DNA of 60,000 nucleotides from Lineus longissimus (Eukaryota; Nemertea; Pilidiophora; Heteronemertea; Lineidae): positions 16,620,501-16,680,500 of the forward strand of contig NC_088311.1 of NCBI RefSeq assembly GCF_910592395.1, given 5' to 3'. A model generated the notes under the pieces. It was given only the letters and a program-made list of their open reading frames with translations. It did not search any database and was not told where the DNA came from. Position numbers and translations under genes: made by a program. Below, one piece after another: positions 33,295 through 45,188 of this stretch (its first letter is position 1; the number at the start of each line of letters is the position of its first letter).

Positions 33295-33309
33295 ATGGAG
33301 GTTAAATTG

Positions 33310-33692
33310 ACTTTTCTATATGATAAAATGTGGAACTATCAATGACACGGCAGAGTTTGACCTCTGTGAACTTAGTAACTAAGTCAAAATTAGGTCACAA
33401 TTGACCTAAATTGGGTCAACTTGTACAATATTGACAGATTCCATCAAATTTCATGGTTGTAGCCATCAGAGCATTCATGAGACATCGACAAAATAAGGTT
33501 GTATGAAGATGGCCGCCTGGAGCCCAGAAAGTAGGTTAAATGGCAATAATTTTTTGCGTGTGAATTAGTCATCATGTCATAAGACATCCACACGCAAAGT
33601 TCAACTCTCTAGAGTCAAGAATGAGCATAAGCGCCACCATTGTTGACCGACGACGGACAAGACGTGACAACATAAGCTCACCCAGTTGAGCT
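33310..33692 (-). repeat. R1-related repeat with hairpin end, second copy
   Basis: Shares with 8600-9436 the blocks gaaagtaggt, 'catgtcataagacatc', gacgtgacaacataagctca and the terminal agctcacccagttgagct hairpin. Confidence 0.6.
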
Positions 33693-34000
33693 AAAAACGT
33701 GATACACTTTTTTATATGTCCACATGTCACATAAATGTACATGATGTATGATATGATATGTGCCGGAAGGATCGAAAATGGCATGTTCCATAATATTCAA
33801 TTCAGCTACTGGACTTTTGGGTCAAATTAACAGAGTACAATGCAAGCTGATAAGGAGCAATAACCTATATTGCCCCAATTGCCACCACAGGTCACCGCCG
33901 GAATCATGACTCCAAGCAGTGTTGCAAACCGAGTTCCAAATTTCTTGGTGTACAAATCGATAGGTGGCCAGGGACCAGAACACTTCAGTTGTTGGCGCTG

Positions 34001-34202
34001 AAGGGGTTATTGTCGTCCTGGGTGACGTCCGCTGATTCGACAACCCCGTCACCAATAGCGAAAGGAATGCATAACATCACCCTGGGTGACATTGTGCATG
34101 GGTGATGTTGTGCATGCACAATGTCACCCAGGGTGATGTTATGCATCACCCAGATTGAGGCTGGGTGATATTGTGCATCACCCAGGACGACAATAACCCT
34201 TT
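34001..34202. repeat. Palindromic MITE-like element, about 200 bp
   Basis: The ends aaggggttattgtcgtcctg and caggacgacaataaccctt are inverted. Between them 'gtgcatcacccag' and its complement recur about six times, giving several nested hairpins. No target duplication is certain. Confidence 0.65.
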
Positions 34203-36508
34203 TGGCCAAACTTAGCCAATATGATCAACAACAGGCAACAGATGCCTCTGTAGTGTCACCAAACTTGCTGAAGGTGGGATAGTCATTCAACAGGTAGTGG
34301 TGGCCGCAGCTTTTCCAGATACGGCTCTCGTCTGTCGAATGCTCTTTTGGTATAAATGGCACAGATTTCGAATCATTCACTTACTATTAGACAAGTTTTA
34401 GGAGGCAGCACCCTGAGAGTAGTCTAACCACAGAATGGTGCTCTTCATCATATTTTTACACTATGAGGAACAATATTTGTAAGACTGGTACCCATCTTTT
34501 TTTGAAATTCCTACTACACGATGTGTGCATGTAAACACAAGTTCTGCACTGCTGCCGAGCAGATCTAGCTGCAATACTCCTGGCTTAGAATCGGTGTCAC
34601 GATTGGCAGAAGTCAGAACAAAGTCTCCAGATTTTGTGTCCGGCAATGCATGGGCATGAATGAGAACGCCAAAGAACTCATTCATGGAAATGGTAACCGG
34701 ATACAAGCGACAGGATATTTTGCTTTTGCCAATCCGGTCACCTTTTGTAAATGTTTTATCTGCATCATTTGGGGCTCTGGAGGGCGAAATACAATGTACT
34801 GGTCAAATTTCTTTTTTTTCTGTGTGTGCATGCTGATTGAGAGCAGGTGGAGAATCATACTTCTTTCATGATGATTCCCAAATGACCTCCACATTAGGGA
34901 TTATAGTGATGCACAGCAGTAATTCCTAATCCAAGAACTCACTTCACCTTTTTACATGAGAAATAAATAACAGACGATGGACTGCAATATACATGATGAA
35001 GATGAAGAACACTTTGCTGATTGGAAGGACCAGCAGACCAAGGATATCGTCTGCCATAATGTAATCAATTTTATGAAACCAGCTCGATGTATCAGGCAAT
35101 TTGCTCATTTTGATTAACCTCTCACTTGATTGATGTTCCGACATTACAATATTAGCTGGATAGGCATGGTGACTTGGCAGATCCTGGCGGTTGGCTACAT
35201 CATGACCAGGGTTCACCGCAGGGTCTGTGAAAGGTCTGGCGAATCTACGAAATTTGGCGAAATCTTTCCCGCGCGTGGGGGAAAAAAAATCGAAATTTTC
35301 TTCAAAGTTCATCTTAGTTTCATTTCTTGATTTTCATGAACTTTTGAAGCATTTTTCATGTCTTTAGAGGCATAATGGAGCTATAGAAGGAAGTGGACTA
35401 GAGGTGTCCCTGGGTTATTTTTTTCTTGGCGAGGCGGCCCATGGTCAGGCGGTCCCCCTTAATGGTCAGGCGGCCCATCATACCATTAAGGCTTGTGGAG
35501 AACCCGGCATAACAAACAGCAGATGCAGCAACACAATGATACATGTATGACATATGAATGATGTGAAGAGTTCAGATGTTTGGCTGCAGCATGTTGCAGC
35601 AGAATGACCAGAATTGTCTCATGGTCATACCAAAGGTCAATCCTACCAAAGGACCTTTGAATATCGCTTTTGGCTGTTTCATTTCTAATGGCAGACATGG
35701 ATCCCCTTTTTCAACATCCTGAACCACATGGTCTTACATGTCTTACCCCTTTCAGCGGCCAAGACGTTGCCAAATGCAGTCAGTCATCTACCATGTCTAC
35801 ATTTCTGGCATTGTAACCCTACTGGATGTATTTTACATTAGGCTACTGTCCACTAATGTGTGATTTTTCAGTTCACTTGGCCTGGCATAGACACTTAGGT
35901 TATACAATTACAATGGACCTTAGTCTCATCATCCGACGACGGACCCTTGATAATTTGTCCCCAAGCTTCCAACTTGTTCTGAACAGCCAGGAATTTTAGT
36001 TCCTTGAATTTGCTTCATCCAGAAATATAATCCTGAGATTGAACAGAGGCCTGTGTGCCTAGCCAGCAGTACGTGTTCACCACGAGGCTATGAGGATTCT
36101 GGACTGCAGTTTTCCAAATCGTCCTGTTGCTCCCAAACAACTTCCTCATTGGTATATTGTCAATAGTTAGTTACTTTAATTATGCATCAATGCCAAAAAA
36201 GGAGTGAATGAACTTTTTATGCAAGTCAAAGATCAACCAATTGCATTTCAAAATCCATGAAACAATGTTCCAATGCTCAATTCTTCTTTACACATGCTGA
36301 AGTAAAAATCAAACTCGCTGAGTGAACATAAAGAAAATCAAGACCTGAAGGCAGTTTTTTGATAAAGTTGAAATTCCATGCCTTTCTCTTCAGGTAGTTG
36401 AATCATTTGATGAGCTCTCAGATAAATTCCCACTGTTTCCCTGGTACTGCTCATGAGATTTATTGACTTGAGAATAAACCATATGAAGTTTTCCATCGAC
36501 ACTGTACT
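34203..36508. other. Noncoding stretch with unresolved ORFs
   Basis: Minus-strand ORFs at 34944-35312 (122 codons, one hydrophobic run near the C-terminus) and 35486-35698 have protein-like composition in parts but no recognised family. The segment about 35205-35505 has loosely inverted ends (cagggttcaccgc / gtggagaacccgg) resembling the CAGTG/CAGGG elements. Confidence 0.3.
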
Positions 36509-36514
36509 CACATG

Positions 36515-37057
36515 TATGGGCGTTTATTTCCGCATAAATAGAGGTTGTCTCAAATAGACATTTTATGTCGTGTTATGACTCGAATAGACGTTTGGTGGCG
36601 CTCGTTTTAACGGAGACGTACCTGAAATAAACATATTGTGTCGTATCTCAAATAGACATACACTCAAATAGACGTTTGGTGGCGCTCGTATCTCAAATAA
36701 AGCGCCACCAAACGTCTATTTGAGTGTATGTCTATTTGAAAAGCGCCACCAAACGTCTATTTGAGTTATACACAAAAATCAGAAAACACGACAATATGTT
36801 TATTTGAGATACGAGCGCCACCAAACGTCTATTTGAGTGTATGTCTATTTGAAAAGCGCCACCAAACGTCTATTTGAGTTATACACACAAATCAGAAAAC
36901 ACGACAATATATGTTTATTTGAGATACGAGCGCCACCAAACGTCTATTTGAGTGTATGTCTATTTGAAAAGCGCCACCAAACGTCTATTCGAGTCATAAC
37001 ACGACATAAAATGTCTATTTGAGACAACCTCTATTTATGCGGAAATAACCGCCCATA
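36515..37057. mobile_element. Foldback element B, TATGGGCG ends, 6-bp target duplication
   Basis: Starts TATGGGCGTTTATTTCCGCA and ends TGCGGAAATAACCGCCCATA. CACATG flanks both sides (36509-36514 and 37058-37063). The outer arms match over about 100 bp (cataaatagaggttgtctca with its complement). The right part holds three tandem copies of an about 118-bp unit in which gcgccaccaaacgtctattt occurs twice per unit. No transposase; small ORFs inside are translations of the repeat. Confidence 0.88.
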
Positions 37058-37439
37058 CACATGCATGAAGACTTCCATGGCAGTGTGGTGTGCTAAGTCC
37101 ATCCATAAAGAGTTTTATCAGTGCCAACAAAAACACCCCTATTTAATCAGCCCAGATTTCACCAGTTTTAACTATTTTTGACAGAAATTTACATTTTTCC
37201 ACTCGCATCTAGCAGCCACAGTTTTTTTGAAGTAATGTGTATATGGTGCTGAGGAATTGATGATTCTCTTTCTGATAGCAATCAGGCCACAGCCTGAGCT
37301 CAGAAATGTGTCTTTTGCTATACTGGCGAGACCGCTGGAGTAACGAAAATGACACAGGGCGTAAAAGACGATGCTGTGTTGGAGTGGCATGACGTTGTGC
37401 AGTAGAGCGATGACGTCAGATGATGTCACCTTGAGTAGT

Positions 37440-37731
37440 GGTGATTGGAAATTGGTGAGAAAATGAGTACATGTAGTTTTATTTAGGGTTGGAGTCCGGT
37501 AGTCAACATCTGGCGATGTCGATTATTATCGTAGCGTGTCAGTCACCTTTTGTATAAAAACAGACCCTGATTGGCAGTGAAGGCCAATGGGAAATTGGTG
37601 AAAAAATGAGCAGTTTTATTTAGGATTGGAGTCTGGTAGACAACATCTGGCGATGTCGTCATTGTCGATTATTATAGTAGCTTGTCAGTCACCTTTTGTA
37701 TAAAAACAGACTCTGATTAGCTGTGAAGGCC
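37440..37731. repeat. Imperfect tandem duplication, about 146-bp unit
   Basis: Two copies of a unit containing gaaattggtgaraaaatgag, caacatctggcgatgtcg and gtcagtcaccttttgtataa. Noncoding; the TATAAAAA-like string occurs once per unit. Confidence 0.8.
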
Positions 37732-40615
37732 AGGCAAGTGGTTCCCTGTTGATTTTTAAATAGTTAAAGCTGACAGGTCAAATATGCTTTCCTGAATAAG
37801 GTCAAAGCCCAGCACTCAGGAATATGTTCTTGATGTACATTTGGATCTGGTAATTCATAGCCATTACCCCAGTGCACAACTGAAATTTTGGCACTTCTCT
37901 GCAGGCACCGTACCATACCGTATTATACCATAGTAGAGTACACACAGACTGAAAGCTTCCAAAGATGCACTCTGAAATCAGTATAAAATATCGGGACAGT
38001 AGGACATTGCAACTCGATCACTGGCCTCAGACTGTGATCACCAAGAGTCTCATCTTAAACATGGTAGTGCATCATGAGTTGACCAAACTATTTGCAGCTT
38101 TAAAATTCATCAATCCCAACATCGCACTCTCAGTAATTTCTTCGCTTTTTCATCAAGTTTGTATTGAACAACATTCTAACATATAAGGACCGTTTAGATG
38201 ACTGAAAATAGACCATATGAGATCCAATCGAATCCGAATGCGGTCTAAATTTCTCTGGTGTAGACGCAAACCAATCGGGACTCGTGTGGTCCCATCGGGA
38301 CTCCAAGTGATCCACCTCTTTTACTGGTTCCATCACGGCTCGTTCGGATGCATCCGAATCAAATTCGGTCGTTTAAACGCAATCGGGCCTAATGCGATCT
38401 CATGTGGACTAAATTTTTACCTGCACGTATGCGTAGAGGCGCCGCAAGTAAGGAAGTGTAATCCAAACAGACCAAAGATGTTTAAGAATTAGATTTTGTC
38501 ACTTAATCTGGCCGACATTCGCCATTTGACGTGACGCAGTTTGCAGCATCCTTGATGCTGGCTCGTGTGGTCACATGACCATGCGCGCACACTTCAATCG
38601 ATCAATCTGACGATAGTGGCCGATTTGTCAAAGTGTTTTGGAAAGGGGTCGGCCGATCGACCGCAGTTTGACTGATTCAGAGATTACGGGCAATCGAGTA
38701 ATTTGACCAACTGATTAGTCAGATTACACACAGGTAGATACTTATTGTGTTGTGTGTATATATCATAGGCCTATCCAGCATGTCACTTTTCAATATTTTT
38801 CAACTATACATGTGCAATCAAGCAATGCAATACTAGTAGAAGTGACAGTGGACTGATACTAGTGTGATGAACAGGAACTCAGTGTTTTCCCATCAAAAGA
38901 GGTTTTCAAGGCATCTTAAACTAATTCCAACTACTCACCAGAATGAGAGATCTTGATTATAACAACATGGCAATCAAAAAGACCTAATCCAAAGTGAGAA
39001 TGTCCCAAAACCACAAAGTAATAAATAAACAACTACTGCTTCTTTCCGATTTCCTGGTCTAACATGGCGTTTTACCTCGTACCCATCCACTACCAGTATG
39101 CGGGAAATTCAAACGGCTGGGGAATAGACTCCCAGGGCATTTCATTTCGTTATCCTTTACAATCTCTCAAATGGAGAGGGACCGGACCGGTGCACTGCAT
39201 TCGGAGAGTACACACCCAGCCTGCGTGGATACTTTGTATCTGCTTACCACATCGTGTGCCTCTGTACCTGGAGTCGTGGTGAGGTAGCTGCTGCCGTCTG
39301 CTAATTGAGTGGAAAACTAAAAATCCTCAATCCTAGGATTGATGTGTGTATTCATGCACAGTAGCTTCTGCAGTAGAAGGCCAATGAAATCGTGGGGACA
39401 AGTTTCGCCATCAATCAATGGCAACGGGACTTTTGTCAAAATATATTTTCTGTCACTCAAAAAAGGACATTTCTTGTGTAAATAAGGCTGTCTTTTTCAC
39501 TAATGATACATTGGTTGCTGAAGCAGTTACTAGTATAATTCGCTGACACTGTTGGATTGTGCAGTAGATCAAGAAGAAAGGTATTTTTTCTGTTCAATCT
39601 GATCATCTTTAATTCTTGCCATTTCGGCATTGCCGAACACGCTCACTTTGAAGGTAACAGCCCCGACCTCATCCGGACAATATCGGGCCATTTCCCTCGA
39701 TACATACTTATTCCCTCAATGAAAACATGCGTAAGGCGAAGTCGTGTTGTAGGCCCTGTTTGCAAGAGGATGCCCTGACCTTGGGCTAAAGTCCATTCGT
39801 AAATGTTATGTAGGCATCGTTTGGGGCTCTGGAGGGCAAACTACTGTACCACTACCACTGCAGTTGCAGTTGGCTTTCTTTGAAGTTAAGTTGTTTTTAC
39901 TTACCTGGACCGAAAAGCCCAACGCAATTTTTACCCCGCAGCCCCTCAAAATCAAATTGGGAGTATCAGCGGATTATCGTATGCGAGAAATAAATTTCGG
40001 CCATTTTGAAAAGACCATTTTCACACCCAGCGTATGTTTACCATGACATATAAACGTTATGTTTTAAAGGGACAACTGGGGCATGTGATTTACCTAGCCA
40101 GGATGATAATGTGCCAACTTGACACCATGCACCGCCACTAGTAGTATGACACTAATGCCGTTCTCTGATAACGATGTTCATCAGTGTTGGAAGGCAGTTT
40201 TTGGCATGACTTGCGAATTTTAAGCAGCTCTAAGCTTACCATCCGTTCTAGTATGCACATTGTTTATCGCAGTTCAAAATCAAAGAGTTTTCATTCATCC
40301 TCTTTGGAGAATTTGCGGTCCTGCTGGAAGCTGTTTTTGTAAAAAAAACCAACATATCTTATACCCAAGTTGGCCCTTTCAATCAAATCATCACCAAAAG
40401 CATTCAAAATATCATGAAAATTGAAAGACATGGACCACGTCTTCAAGTAAATTGCTTGAATAAGCTTGTTGCCTGTGAATTTCAAATGGCCGAAATTTAA
40501 TTTCGTAGGTTGTCTATTTTCGTTAAAAAAAAGTGCTCCCGAACTGTTCGGCCGCCATGCCTGATCTGACCTAATCAAATCTGGGGACTACTGATTAACA
40601 ATTCAAAATGGCTGC
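37732..40615. other. Noncoding stretch, nothing firmly recognised
   Basis: Short ORFs on both strands. The phrase aaatttcggccattt at about 39993 recurs inverted near 40482, hinting at a degraded inverted repeat around 39990-40500. The segment 38180-38480 is rich in 'atccgaat' and 'aatcggg' variants without a clear unit. Confidence 0.3.
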
Positions 40616-40620
40616 TAGTA

Positions 40621-40841
40621 ATTACGAACGGCATACCCCTTGCATCATTTCGTTATGATGGCCCGGTTGCGCTTCTGATCTCTACATCACAAGTGATGTC
40701 GTGACGTCATTTTAACGAAAAATATTGTTGCGTCACGCTTCACGCCAATGTCGGCAATGACGTCATGTGCCTGGCATAGCGGGCTTGCACAAGCAAAAAG
40801 TCTTCAGTGGTGAAATGATTAAGTGGTATGCCATTCGTAAT
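40621..40841. mobile_element. MITE-like inverted repeat with CRE-like sites
   Basis: attacgaacggcatacc at the left pairs with ggtatgccattcgtaat at the right. A further taattacgaacagcatacc lies just outside at about 40871, suggesting a second, broken copy. The interior has two TGACGTCA motifs. No transposase. Confidence 0.6.
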
Positions 40842-40899
40842 TTGGTGGTCCAGCCAGGGCAAAACTACTGGTAATTACGAACAGCATACCGGTACCCCT

Positions 40900-42365
40900 T
40901 TTAACTTACCATTTTTTCATATTTAAAACCACTCGCTGCACTATGCACTGCTCTGTCACTCGATCAGTCCGATCGACGGACAAAAGCGATGCATATTCTC
41001 AGCATCATGGCAAATCCGGAATATATCTGATGACCTTCTGGAAATGCTTGAATGGTTTATGACGCGGTTGAATAAGACATCATCTATGATGTCATATTCA
41101 TCATGTGTATCCCAAATTAGATTTGCCTAAATTTGCAAATACAATTATGTAGATTGAGTAAAATTGAATTCAATTATACATAACATGAGTAAAGGTTTAA
41201 ATCAGTATAATTACTTGTTTTCGAACCTCTGCTTTTTTTCGTCCCCATGCAGACATGGCAGGTGCGTGTATGCTTGAATGTACACAATGTATTTTATAAA
41301 ATCTGTGATTCTCAAATGAGCGGTCTTGCTAGACCATTCCTTTCTGAAGACATCAGGAGATTTTTTTGGCAACTCTTACAGTTTACGTATTATCTGTGAA
41401 AATTACATGCCTGTGTCTCCAGAAGAAGGGGCAAAATCTACTGAGGAAGAAGTTCTGTATGTAAAAAGATACGGAGTAATTTTTCACTGCGATGGCATTC
41501 CGCAACTTTGAAAACCAGTGTGATCTTACAGTCCCCATCTGTCCCTGGTAGGGTGGTGTTGCAACAATTTCTTTGCAAATCAAAAACTTCTGTTCTTTTC
41601 TATATCCATGGCACAACTTTTTGAGATGGTAGCTACTTTATACCAGCGTCTAGTGTTAAGATTGCTTAAGCCTGTTGCCTCCCTTAATCAACTGATAGCA
41701 ACTGTTGTTATCAGTCTGGCAAAGATCCTCATTCGGCCAATCGTAGCTCGATCAAGCCACCAGCCTACATCAGTCTCCACACATCAAGGTGTAGCTTGAT
41801 CAACGGGCCATCCTGCAATTCACTGTGCTGACATGATCAAATATAAAAGTCAGCATTTCCAACTACTGTAAGCAGGTTGTTGGGGTGACAGGATGAACCA
41901 GGGGGCACCAGAAAACCGACAGGCCGTCCCAGGGGCCGGCTCATGTTTTCAAAAAAAAAATTTTGTCAACTCCCCAATCACATTTTAACCACCAAACACA
42001 TGGCAAATGAGTATAAAAAAGTCTATTTCAGCCTCGAATTCTTCCTTGTTAGGGCTAAATAATGCATTGAATCTATCACAAAAAGTGAGTCAGGTGGTCG
42101 TCGCACGTTTTTTACGGCATTATCTCTACATTTGTACATCAGAGACCATCAGCGATGACCCGTTCTGAGGAGAAGTTGGAAAGTGGTTTGTACAGCTCGT
42201 ATTCATGACTTGATTGTGCGATACGTTGTACCTCTCTAAATCTTGCGATGTTCAGCTGGAAGCAAGAGCGAATTGGGAAGTCATCTTCAAAGTGGGCAAA
42301 ACAGCTTGACACCTGTCGATCGTGGATATGACTGATACAACACTACAAATGTATGATGATTCAAT
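40900..42365. other. Noncoding stretch, nothing recognised
   Basis: No supported ORF or repeat; presumed intron or intergenic sequence. Confidence 0.3.
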
Positions 42366-42370
42366 CCTAC

Positions 42371-42520
42371 CTGCTTTGGTTTGTTTGGTTGCAGAAACTG
42401 ATGCAGTTTGGAACAAATGTTGCAGTTGAGTCTGCATGATTCTTCTGGTTGAGGAAATGGCACACGCACAATCATCTGTACCGGGGGACTGTTCATGGTG
42501 TCAGGCATGACTGCTAGTTC
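42371..42520 (-). CDS. Internal exon of an unidentified gene (50 codons)
   Basis: On the minus strand a strong acceptor (cctttttttattgcag) precedes exactly 150 nt that stay open in one frame. CAG|GTAGGA follows as the donor. The peptide begins ELAVMPDTMNSPPVQ, then MIVRVPFPQPEESC, and contains a CX5C..C cluster (CRLNCNIC). Phase is 0 at both ends if that frame is right. I do not recognise the family; paired cysteines may indicate metal binding. No neighbouring exon could be linked with confidence, although a minus-strand gene spanning roughly 35-50 kb is possible. Confidence 0.5.
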
Positions 42521-42666
42521 CTGCAATAAAAAAAGGAAAGGTGTTGTTTATGTTCAAGCAAAGGGAGGGATAGACTAGAATCACTCAAAGAGGGCACTGT
42601 TTTCCCTGATTGTAGTGAACAAGTCAGGCTGACAAAAATAGCAATACATGTATGTGAGGGCCAACA

Positions 42667-42696
42667 CATCATCATCATCATCATCATCATCATCAC
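42667..42696. repeat. (ATC)n microsatellite
   Basis: About nine ATC triplets. Confidence 0.9.
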
Positions 42697-43182
42697 AATG
42701 CAGGTTTTTTGACCGTTTTCCGGTCTTTCACCGCTCAACTAAAAGTACGAAAAAAATAGTGCTCGCGAGGTGGTACATGTAGTTTAGTGTGTCAGAGTTA
42801 CTTGGCTTTCTTCCTCTCTGTACATACTACAATGTCAACTGTTAGTCCTCAATTTATATGATATTACAAGTGAAGTCCCTCAAGCATAGGGCTCAAAGAT
42901 AGTGGGGTTATCCACCTCAACACCGATCCAAACCCGCCTTGAAACTGTTCAAGGAAAACAATTTCTTCAGAAATCATTATCATTACCTCCCTTCATTTTA
43001 AACCATCATATCATATATCCAGATGACTCTAATGAGTAATGCCAATGAAAATTGAAACATTATACATGTACATGATATTGTGTCATCTTAAAGTTGCTGT
43101 AGGATCACGATTTGGTTGAAAATATTTTACGGTCCCGACGGTGACCGATGAAAGAGGAAGGATAGACCCATTATTGTTCTTT

Positions 43183-43790
43183 GGCTCACCGTAGGGGACT
43201 CTATACGATACCTCAGTGTTTGTCGTCTGTCCGTACATGCGTCCTTATCCTATTTCATAAACAATAAAAAAAATTGATTTGAAACTTTGTACATATGAAC
43301 CCCTGGGCCAGAATTGACCTCTAACACTGAATTGTAGTCCGATCTGATTTTCCACTTGGCCACCTGGGGGCCAAAGTTAAAAACATAAAAAGTGTGATAT
43401 CTTCCTTATCAATGATCCCTTTTCAATAAACATTTCGTGGAAGGTACTCCAGCAAGGGTACATCTCATCCTCATATCGTACAGGTTCTTGTTTTGACCTA
43501 CTTTTCAAGGTCACAGAGGTCAAATGGCATATGTTCAATTGTTGGCAGTTAGACTGTAACTTTGGCACTTTTCGTAACTACAGTGACGGTTTGTGTGAAG
43601 TTTGGCACCCATGTATCCTATGGCCAGGTGGTATCTGAGACTGAAGTTTGATCTGATCTGATTTATTGCTGTGCCACCGGGGGGGCCAAATGTGAAAATA
43701 TAAAAAGTGTGATATTTCTGTTGATTCCCTTTCAGTAAATATTTTATGGTAGATATTCCTAGCAAGGATACATTGTATATCACTAGCATA
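43183..43790 (+). repeat. Interspersed repeat R1, copy 2
   Basis: Opens ggctcaccgtaggggactct, then a GTC-rich stretch, gaaactttgtacatatgaac, ggccacctgggggccaaa, 'gtgtgatat' and gacctacttttcaaggtcac, and begins a second subunit near 43560. Same block order as 1-788 reversed. Confidence 0.75.
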
Positions 43791-43794
43791 ATAC

Positions 43795-44930
43795 CCGTGG
43801 CGTGGGTTGTTTTAGGGTGTTGGCTTACTGTGGGGTCGGGGCAATTTGGGTGAAATGAAATGATATGTCTGGGGGTTGTGATGTTGTCTTGATTTTGATG
43901 TGCATAAAATAGGTCGATGTGTGATGTGGAGCACTCCGCGCCGACCCAAGTGTTAACAAATCGAACATGATGATTTGGGGGGATGATTTTCCTCCAAATT
44001 TCTTACACTATACGCGTTTTTGGCCAAAACGACCAGAAAAATCAAACTCCACCACTGTTCAAAGTGGTCTCGACTTATTTTGACGAACTATTTCGCGAAT
44101 GGTGAAGAGGCAATGGCGTGTTACGAACTTAGTACAACAAATGCCGCGAGCAAAGTGGGTGGCAGCACCAGACGGTTGAAGTAGGTCGCCTAGGATTTTT
44201 TCGACACCATCCGCACGGACTCCACTCGTTCCGGAACACTCACTTCCTTGTTAATCTGCAGTGGTTAGCATGTTTTTATTGCAGTAAAGAAATGTTAATC
44301 GGGATTTTATATTATATTTTATATTTGCCCCGGGTATTCATATAGGGAGCTGTGCGCTACTTTGCACCCTATGCTTAGGTCGGGTGAGGCGGTTTTGTTA
44401 TTATGTGACGTGTATCATGTGATGAATTCCCATACGGTAATAGAAAAATTAAGAGCGATTAACAACGTAAGGTGAAAGAGTACGACCAAAATAAAGGGGG
44501 AAAATTGCGGAAATGGATGAATGCTTTAAACATATAGTGGCCTCAATACTTTCCCGGCTTATTTTTGTATAATCCCACACTTTTGATTTAATAGATGGCC
44601 CCATATGCAAATCAGACCTGCTGAAAAGGGCCTTATGTGAATGAGTATGCCCATATATAGAAAGAACAAAAAATGCTATTTCTCCGAGATCGCTGCAAAG
44701 ATTACCCATTTAACCCGGCGGGGACCATCTCCATATCAACCACGACTTTCAGGAAAGGTTTCGAGGTCATCCGATCTGAACTGATGTGTGACAAACTATT
44801 TCAGCTCTACGTCCATTATAGTAGTGAGGTTTTTGATTAAACCTGCTTTTCAAGGTCACAGGAGTCAAATGGTGTGAGTTTATATGCTTCTTAATATACA
44901 AGTTACAAATGTCTTTTAGAGAAGCAAATG
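43795..44930. other. Noncoding, with a GC-richer patch at about 43990-44260
   Basis: The patch is CpG-richer than its surroundings and could be a promoter or 5' exon, but no start site or coding frame can be supported. An R1-like fragment (ttcaaggtcacaggagtcaa) lies near 44850. Confidence 0.3.
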
Positions 44931-44937
44931 GTAGTGG

Positions 44938-45188
44938 CAGGGTTTCCGCCAGGATTAAATTTGAGGGGAGCAAAAAAAAAACTTTTTTTCTATAAAAATT
45001 TTTTTTTTAAATTTTTTTTTTCTTAAAAAGGGTATATGACCCCTCCTGAGACGTTTTTTGGTCCTAAAACCGCTACAATTGGCTCTCAAATGCTCTTATT
45101 TTTAAATCATGAAAATTACTCATTTGACAGTAAAACAAACTTAAGTGCAGATGAATCCCCCCCATCCCCTCCTCTGGCGGAAACCCTG
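44938..45188. mobile_element. MITE with CAGGGTTTCCGCCAG ends (251 bp)
   Basis: A perfect 15-bp terminal inverted repeat, CAGGGTTTCCGCCAG / CTGGCGGAAACCCTG. AGTGG is present on both sides (44933-44937 and 45189-45193), a possible 5-bp duplication. The interior has a poly-T/poly-A-rich segment. A similar end (cagggtttctgccag) appears near 47313 without a partner. CAGGG ends recall hAT elements, but those make 8-bp duplications, which is not seen. Confidence 0.65.

Noticed and set aside
34944-35312. 122-codon minus ORF with a hydrophobic segment
   Set aside because: Composition is suggestive, but there is no family match or convincing splice or start signal, and part overlaps repeat-like sequence at 35205-35312.
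37172-37429. 85-codon minus ORF
   Set aside because: No recognised motif and no splice-site support.
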